A stretch of DNA of 64,000 nt from Clostridium sp. 26_22 (GTDB taxonomy: Bacteria; Bacillota; Clostridia; TANB77; CAG-508): assembly GCA_001916005.1 (NCBI GenBank), contig MNRP01000037.1:1-64000 (forward strand), given 5' to 3'. A program made the translations under genes and the position numbers. Below are positions 60,342 through 64,000 of the stretch, in pieces (position 1 is the first letter of the stretch; every line of letters begins with the position of its first letter). The notes beneath the pieces were generated by a model. It did no database searches, had not been told where the DNA came from, and saw only the letters and a list, made by a program, of their open reading frames with translations.

Positions 60342-60587
60342 AATATCAACTCCGTACTTTTAATCTTAATTAAATTATATCAAACAATTTAAAAATTACA
60401 ACAGAGAAGCTATAAAAATATGCAATAGTTTCCGAAAGGATATAAGAGTTAAAATAAAACTAAAAAATTTAGTTGATTAAATTAAGAAAAATAGGCAAGA
60501 GTATCTTTAAGGAAACTATATTACAAAAAAGTGCCTACTTTACAAGTAAAAACAATAAATTTAGGTTGTATTTTTTTGAACAATATA

Positions 60588-60641
60588 TTGACACAATGTC
60601 AGAATAGTGATATATAATAATCAGCCTGACATGATGTCAGG
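60588..60641 (+). promoter_or_regulatory. tetR promoter with two operators
   Basis: TTGACA (60588-60593) and TATAAT (60613-60618). A perfect dyad CCTGACATGATGTCAGG (60625-60641) lies after the -10, and TGACACAATGTCA (60589-60601) covers the -35. Both share TGACA/TGTCA half-sites, so self-repression by the TetR protein is likely. The rest of 60342-60665 is AT-rich. Confidence 0.8.
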
Positions 60642-60665
60642 GAAATAAAGAAATGGAGATGTAAA

Positions 60666-61277
60666 ATGGAAAAGAAACCAGTAGATGTAAGAAGAGAAGA
60701 AATAATTAATGCATGTGAAGAACTATATAAAAAAGAGAATTTTAAAGATATAACACTAAAACAAATTGGAGAAAAAACAACATTTTCCCGTACATCAATA
60801 TATAACTATTTTCAAACAAAAGAAGAGATATTTTTAGCACTTTTTCAAAGAGAATATGAAAAATGGATAGAAGATTTAAATAAAATATATGAAAAAAATG
60901 AAAGATTAATGATCGAAGAGTTAGCAAATAAATTAGCCCATACAATAGAAAAAAGACCAACATTATTAAAACTATTAGCCATGAATTTATATGATATGGA
61001 AGATAATAGCAAAATGGAAGCATTAGTAGAATTTAAACAAGCGTATGGTAATTCAATAAAAGCAGTAAAAAGATGTCTTGATAAATTTGTTACTAACATG
61101 AACGAAGAAGAAAAAACAAACTTTATACTTTCATTTTTTCCATTTATGTATGGAATATATCCATATGCAGTTGTAACAGCTAAGCAAAAAGAAGCAATGG
61201 AAAAAGCTGATGTGCCATTTAAAAAATTAACAATATATGAAATTGCATACATGGGAACTTTAAAATTGTTAAAATAA
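60666..61277 (+). CDS. TetR family transcriptional regulator
   Basis: 203 residues: HTH in 10-55 (ITLKQIGEKTTFSRTSIYNY, FQTKEEIFLALF) and a helical ligand domain. GGAG precedes the ATG. First gene of an operon with two flavodoxin-like genes and a monooxygenase; probably senses a quinone-like or xenobiotic compound. Confidence 0.93.
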   Translation: MEKKPVDVRREEIINACEELYKKENFKDITLKQIGEKTTFSRTSIYNYFQTKEEIFLALFQREYEKWIEDLNKIYEKNERLMIEELANKLAHTIEKRPTLLKLLAMNLYDMEDNSKMEALVEFKQAYGNSIKAVKRCLDKFVTNMNEEEKTNFILSFFPFMYGIYPYAVVTAKQKEAMEKADVPFKKLTIYEIAYMGTLKLLK

Positions 61278-61293
61278 AAAAGGAGTGAAGGGT

Positions 61294-61770
61294 ATGAGTA
61301 AAAAATTAGTAGCATTTTTTTCGTGCACAGGAACAACTAAAAAGGTAGCAGAGAATTTGTCAAAGGCTATAGGAGGCGATTTGTATGAGATAGTACCAAC
61401 AAAATTATATACAAACGCAGATTTAAATTGGACTGATAAAACAAGTAGATCTTCTTTAGAAATGAATGATAAAAATTCTAGACCAGAAATAGCTACAAAA
61501 GTAAGTAATATGGAAGATTATGACACTATTTTTATTGGATTTCCAATTTGGTGGTATGTTGCTCCAAGAATAATAAATACATTTTTAGAAAGTTATGATT
61601 TTTCAGGAAAGAAAATAATAGTTTTTTGTACATCAGGTGGAAGTGGTCTTGGAAATACTGTGGCAGACTTAAAACAAAGCATATCAAGTGAAACAGAAAT
61701 AATGGAAGGAAAACGTTTTGGAGTAAATACAAGCATAGAAGAACTAAAAGAATGGGCAAATAAATTTTAA
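61294..61770 (+). CDS. Flavodoxin
   Basis: About 158 residues: phosphate loop FFSCTGTTKKVAENL, IFIGFPIWWYVAPRIINTFL, and FCTSGGSGLGNTVADL. FMN electron carrier of the Flavodoxin_4 type. The ATG at 61294 lies 9 nt behind AAAGGAG. Confidence 0.92.
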   Translation: MSKKLVAFFSCTGTTKKVAENLSKAIGGDLYEIVPTKLYTNADLNWTDKTSRSSLEMNDKNSRPEIATKVSNMEDYDTIFIGFPIWWYVAPRIINTFLESYDFSGKKIIVFCTSGGSGLGNTVADLKQSISSETEIMEGKRFGVNTSIEELKEWANKF

Positions 61771-61774
61771 GTAA

Positions 61775-62320
61775 ATGAGAGAAAATATGAAAATAGTAGT
61801 TTTAACAGGAAGTTATAATTTACATGGGACATCAAACACATTAGTAGATGAATTTATAAAAGGAGCTAGAGAAAACGGAAATGAAATTGTTAGATTTGAC
61901 ACTGCACATTTATATATACATCCATGTATAGGTTGCAATCATTGTGGAATGGATGGAGATTGTGTATTTAAAGATGATATGGTTAATATTTTAGAGAATA
62001 TTGAAGATGCAGATATGTTAGTTTTTGCGACACCAGTATATTATTTTGCAATGACAGCACCATTAAAAGCCACAATAGATAGATTTTATTCAAGAACAGG
62101 AAGAATAAGTCGTAAAAGATTAAGAACAGCATATATTATGACATGTTGGAATACAGACGATTCTACTGTAGAACCATTAATAGTACATTATAAAAAGTTA
62201 GTAAGTTATATGAATTATAAAGATGAAGGAATGATTATAGGAAAAGGATGTGGAACAGTAGGAATGATACCAAGCCATTTTTATAAAGATGCGTACGAAT
62301 TAGGAAAAAGGATTAAATAA
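61775..62320 (+). CDS. NADPH-dependent FMN reductase family protein
   Basis: 181 residues from ATG at 61775 or 177 from 61787. VLTGSYNLHGTSNTLVDEFI, a Cys cluster HPCIGCNHCGMDGDCV, and ATPVYYFAMTAPLKATIDRF: the iron-sulfur-flavoprotein-like group of NAD(P)H FMN reductases. Reduces flavin or quinone. Confidence 0.9.
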   Translation: MRENMKIVVLTGSYNLHGTSNTLVDEFIKGARENGNEIVRFDTAHLYIHPCIGCNHCGMDGDCVFKDDMVNILENIEDADMLVFATPVYYFAMTAPLKATIDRFYSRTGRISRKRLRTAYIMTCWNTDDSTVEPLIVHYKKLVSYMNYKDEGMIIGKGCGTVGMIPSHFYKDAYELGKRIK

Positions 62321-62375
62321 AATGGAGGTTTTGAAGTTAGTATCGAAAGAGTAAATTAAATAAGGAGGATTTTTT

Positions 62376-62669
62376 ATGAGTTTAACTATTAATATTTATT
62401 ATACAGGAAAAGATGGTTCTGCAAGAAAATTTGCAGAGGAAATGGTATCAGCTGGAGTGGTAGAAAGAGTTCGTGGAGAAAAAGGTAATTTAAAATATGA
62501 ATACTTTTTTCCAATGGATGATCCAGAAACAGTATTATTAATAGACAGATGGGAAAGCGAAGGAGCGCTAGATGAACATCATAAATCTCCAATGATGAAA
62601 GAAATTGCAGAACTTAGAGATAAATATAAACTTCATATGAGAGTTGAACAATTTGTAGAAAAGAATTAG
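62376..62669 (+). CDS. Antibiotic biosynthesis monooxygenase (ABM) family protein
   Basis: 97 residues, ferredoxin-like barrel: FAEEMVSAGVVERVRGEKGN, YEYFFPMDDPETVLLIDRWE, LDEHHKSPMM. Resembles quinol monooxygenase YgiN. AAGGAGG precedes the ATG. Last gene of the tetR operon. Confidence 0.9.
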   Translation: MSLTINIYYTGKDGSARKFAEEMVSAGVVERVRGEKGNLKYEYFFPMDDPETVLLIDRWESEGALDEHHKSPMMKEIAELRDKYKLHMRVEQFVEKN

Positions 62670-62674
62670 ATGGT

Positions 62675-62721
62675 TAAAGAAATTATTTTATATTTTAATA
62701 TATAGAATAGTTTCTTTTTTT
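62675..62721 (+). terminator. Terminator of the tetR operon
   Basis: AAAGAAA and TATT pair with AATA and TTTCTTT, ending in a T run. Confidence 0.7.
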
Positions 62722-62762
62722 ATGGTAAGATGGGACCAAATAGTAATTTATAGGGAGCATTT

Positions 62763-63131
62763 ATGAAAAGAAAAAGAGTTATCATAACAATTATAATATG
62801 TATTATTATTTTATTTGGTGCTACAATATTTTCAATATCTAAATTCAATGTTTGGAATCCATTTTCATCTTGTTTAGGGATGTTAGAAATTTTATTTACA
62901 AATAGAGAATATACAATAGTACAAAATTATCCTAGTAGAGTAGTGTTTTGTAAAACGTCAGCTTCATCAAATAAAACCAGTATACAATATTTAGATGAAT
63001 ATATGAAAAATAGAGATTTCATACTTGAAGAGCAAGTAGGTGGAATTTTAAAATATAGTAATGGAAGTGAAAAAGAATATATTTCATTTTCTGAAAACAA
63101 ATATTTTTCAAAGTGGGAATGGGAAAAATAA
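62763..63131 (+). CDS. Small exported hypothetical protein
   Basis: 122 residues with one N-terminal hydrophobic helix (VIITIIICIIILFGATIFSI) and a short outer domain (NYPSRVVFCKTSASSNKTSI, ILKYSNGSEKEYISFSE). Not recognised. GGGAG precedes the ATG. Confidence 0.7.
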   Translation: MKRKRVIITIIICIIILFGATIFSISKFNVWNPFSSCLGMLEILFTNREYTIVQNYPSRVVFCKTSASSNKTSIQYLDEYMKNRDFILEEQVGGILKYSNGSEKEYISFSENKYFSKWEWEK

Positions 63132-63209
63132 AGAAGTAAGTACGAAACAGATATTCAAATTAATAGATAATAGTTACAAAATATCTTTAATAAAATAAAG
63201 GAGATAAAT

Positions 63210-63722
63210 ATGGTAATTTTAATAGCAGGCTCATCACATACAGGAAAAACATTATTAGCACAAAAATTATTAGAAAAATATAAATATCCATATCTTTCAA
63301 TAGATCATTTAAAAATGGGACTTATTAGAAGCAAAAATACAAATTTAACAGTAGAAGATGATCAAGAACTAACTAAATATTTATGGAATATTTTAAAAGA
63401 AGTAATAAAAACAAATATAGAGAACAAACAAAATATTATAATAGAAGGTTGTTATATACCTTTTAAATGGAAAAAAGATTTTAATGAGGAATATCTAAAA
63501 GAAATAAAATATGTTTGTTTAATAATGACAGAAGAATATATCGAGAATAATTATGATGATATTATAAAATACGAAAATATTATAGAGCAAAGAAAAAAGC
63601 AAGAAGATATAAATATAAAAGAGCTAATAGAAGAAAATAAATATAACTTAAGAATGTGCGAAGAATATAAAAATAACTATATTTTAATTGATGGTAATTA
63701 TGATATTAGTATAGATATTTAG
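63210..63722 (+). CDS. P-loop kinase-like ATPase
   Basis: 170 residues: Walker A GSSHTGKTLLAQKL at the start, SIDHLKMGLIR, and IIIEGCYIPFKWK. Belongs to the small nucleoside/adenylate-kinase-like P-loop group; substrate unknown. AGGAG precedes the ATG. Confidence 0.82.
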   Translation: MVILIAGSSHTGKTLLAQKLLEKYKYPYLSIDHLKMGLIRSKNTNLTVEDDQELTKYLWNILKEVIKTNIENKQNIIIEGCYIPFKWKKDFNEEYLKEIKYVCLIMTEEYIENNYDDIIKYENIIEQRKKQEDINIKELIEENKYNLRMCEEYKNNYILIDGNYDISIDI

Positions 63723-63846
63723 TAAATGTGAAAGCGTTGAAACAATTGAAGAGAGATGAAATAGTAAAGAAGAAAATTAAATAACAAGAAACGTGGTAAT
63801 TGTAGCAGAAGCAATTAGCACGAGTATTCTTTAATCAATTCAAAAC

Positions 63847-63869
63847 CACCTATAATAATTATAGGTGGC
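63847..63869. terminator. Hairpin CCACCTATAAT / ATTATAGGTGG
   Basis: Perfect 11-bp inverted repeat around a single A, then CTAAATTTTAT. Ends the kinase-like gene; between 63723 and 63846 no gene is seen. Confidence 0.75.
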
Positions 63870-63956
63870 TAAATTTTATAAAATCTTAATAAAAATTAAG
63901 AAATTTTTAATTGTTTATTAGTATAGGAAATATATAATTTAGATGAGGGGATAAAA

Positions 63957-64000
63957 ATGAAGAAAAAAGTTATAATATTTCTTATAATAATACTAGGTAT
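63957..64000 (+). CDS. Partial CDS cut by the window end
   Basis: ATG at 63957 with GAGGGG 6 nt upstream; first residues MKKKVIIFLIIILG form the start of a signal peptide or membrane anchor. Nothing more can be said. Confidence 0.7.
   Translation, partial: MKKKVIIFLIIILG

Noticed and set aside
62321..62375. A 10-codon ORF (MEVLKLVSKE) between FMN reductase and ABM genes
   Set aside because: Too short and without a proper ribosome-binding site; treated as spacer.

Overview
The window is AT-rich throughout, with Shine-Dalgarno sites of the AGGAGG type before almost every gene, TAA/TAG stops and many short intrinsic terminators. Together with a trimeric-type [FeFe] hydrogenase, AccD/AccA/FabI, a class B sortase and Spo0A-like DNA-binding domains, this points to a strictly anaerobic, low-GC Firmicute of the Clostridia, probably gut-associated. 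No rRNA or species marker is present, so the genus cannot be named.

Layout. 1-5.3 kb: an accessory patch next to a degenerate initiator-tRNA fragment, with a DUF2779 nuclease, a DnaJ C-terminal-like protein, a WYL regulator and a DnaA-type AAA+ ATPase that lacks the DNA-binding domain. 5.3-9.8 kb: a flavin/Rieske oxidoreductase, then a DUF2752 protein and three tandem DUF4190 membrane proteins. 9.8-14.6 kb: an electron-bifurcating hydrogenase operon (NuoE-like, unknown, NuoF-like, HydA). 14.7-18.6 kb: a CYTH protein, then accD-accA-fabI for fatty-acid initiation and elongation. 18.6-25.1 kb: mixed housekeeping genes (stand-alone FtsK-gamma-like domain, MYG1, a sortase with its likely substrate, NUDIX, a hydrogenase-associated regulator) and tRNA-Leu, tRNA-His and tRNA-Gln.

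25.1-43.9 kb: two related integrative mobilizable elements in tandem at the 3' end of tRNA-Gln. They are bounded by three copies of a 13-bp direct repeat. Each has a Tn916-type integrase, an excisionase-like protein, a conserved leftward operon, an XRE regulator, an unassigned structured RNA locus, a stand-alone Spo0A-type DNA-binding protein, cargo, a MobV relaxase and an oriT with the pMV158-type nick sequence. The first carries a lectin-amidase exoprotein and a REC-Spo0A_C response regulator; the second carries two small secreted or membrane proteins and a toxin-antitoxin pair.

The RNA locus is the most interesting signal. In both elements a good promoter drives a roughly 400-nt transcript that can form a 5' pseudoknot whose stems show compensatory changes between the copies. 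It contains a short ORF whose ribosome-binding site is complementary to a segment about 200 nt downstream, inside the terminator hairpin, and it is followed by a second terminator and then the Spo0A-like gene. This has the layout of an RNA switch controlling readthrough into the element's genes.

43.9-64 kb: chromosomal genes, including a decayed MmcQ/YjbR-EVE gene, esterase, exonuclease, two patatins, hemolysin III, deaminase, Ogt, a bS18-like paralogue, a MerR regulator with three matching 19-bp-spacer promoters, a membrane XRE-BNR protein, LarC, a Fic protein with a possible frameshift, MntP, an HxlR pseudogene with one in-frame TGA, and a TetR-led redox operon. The last gene is cut by the window edge.
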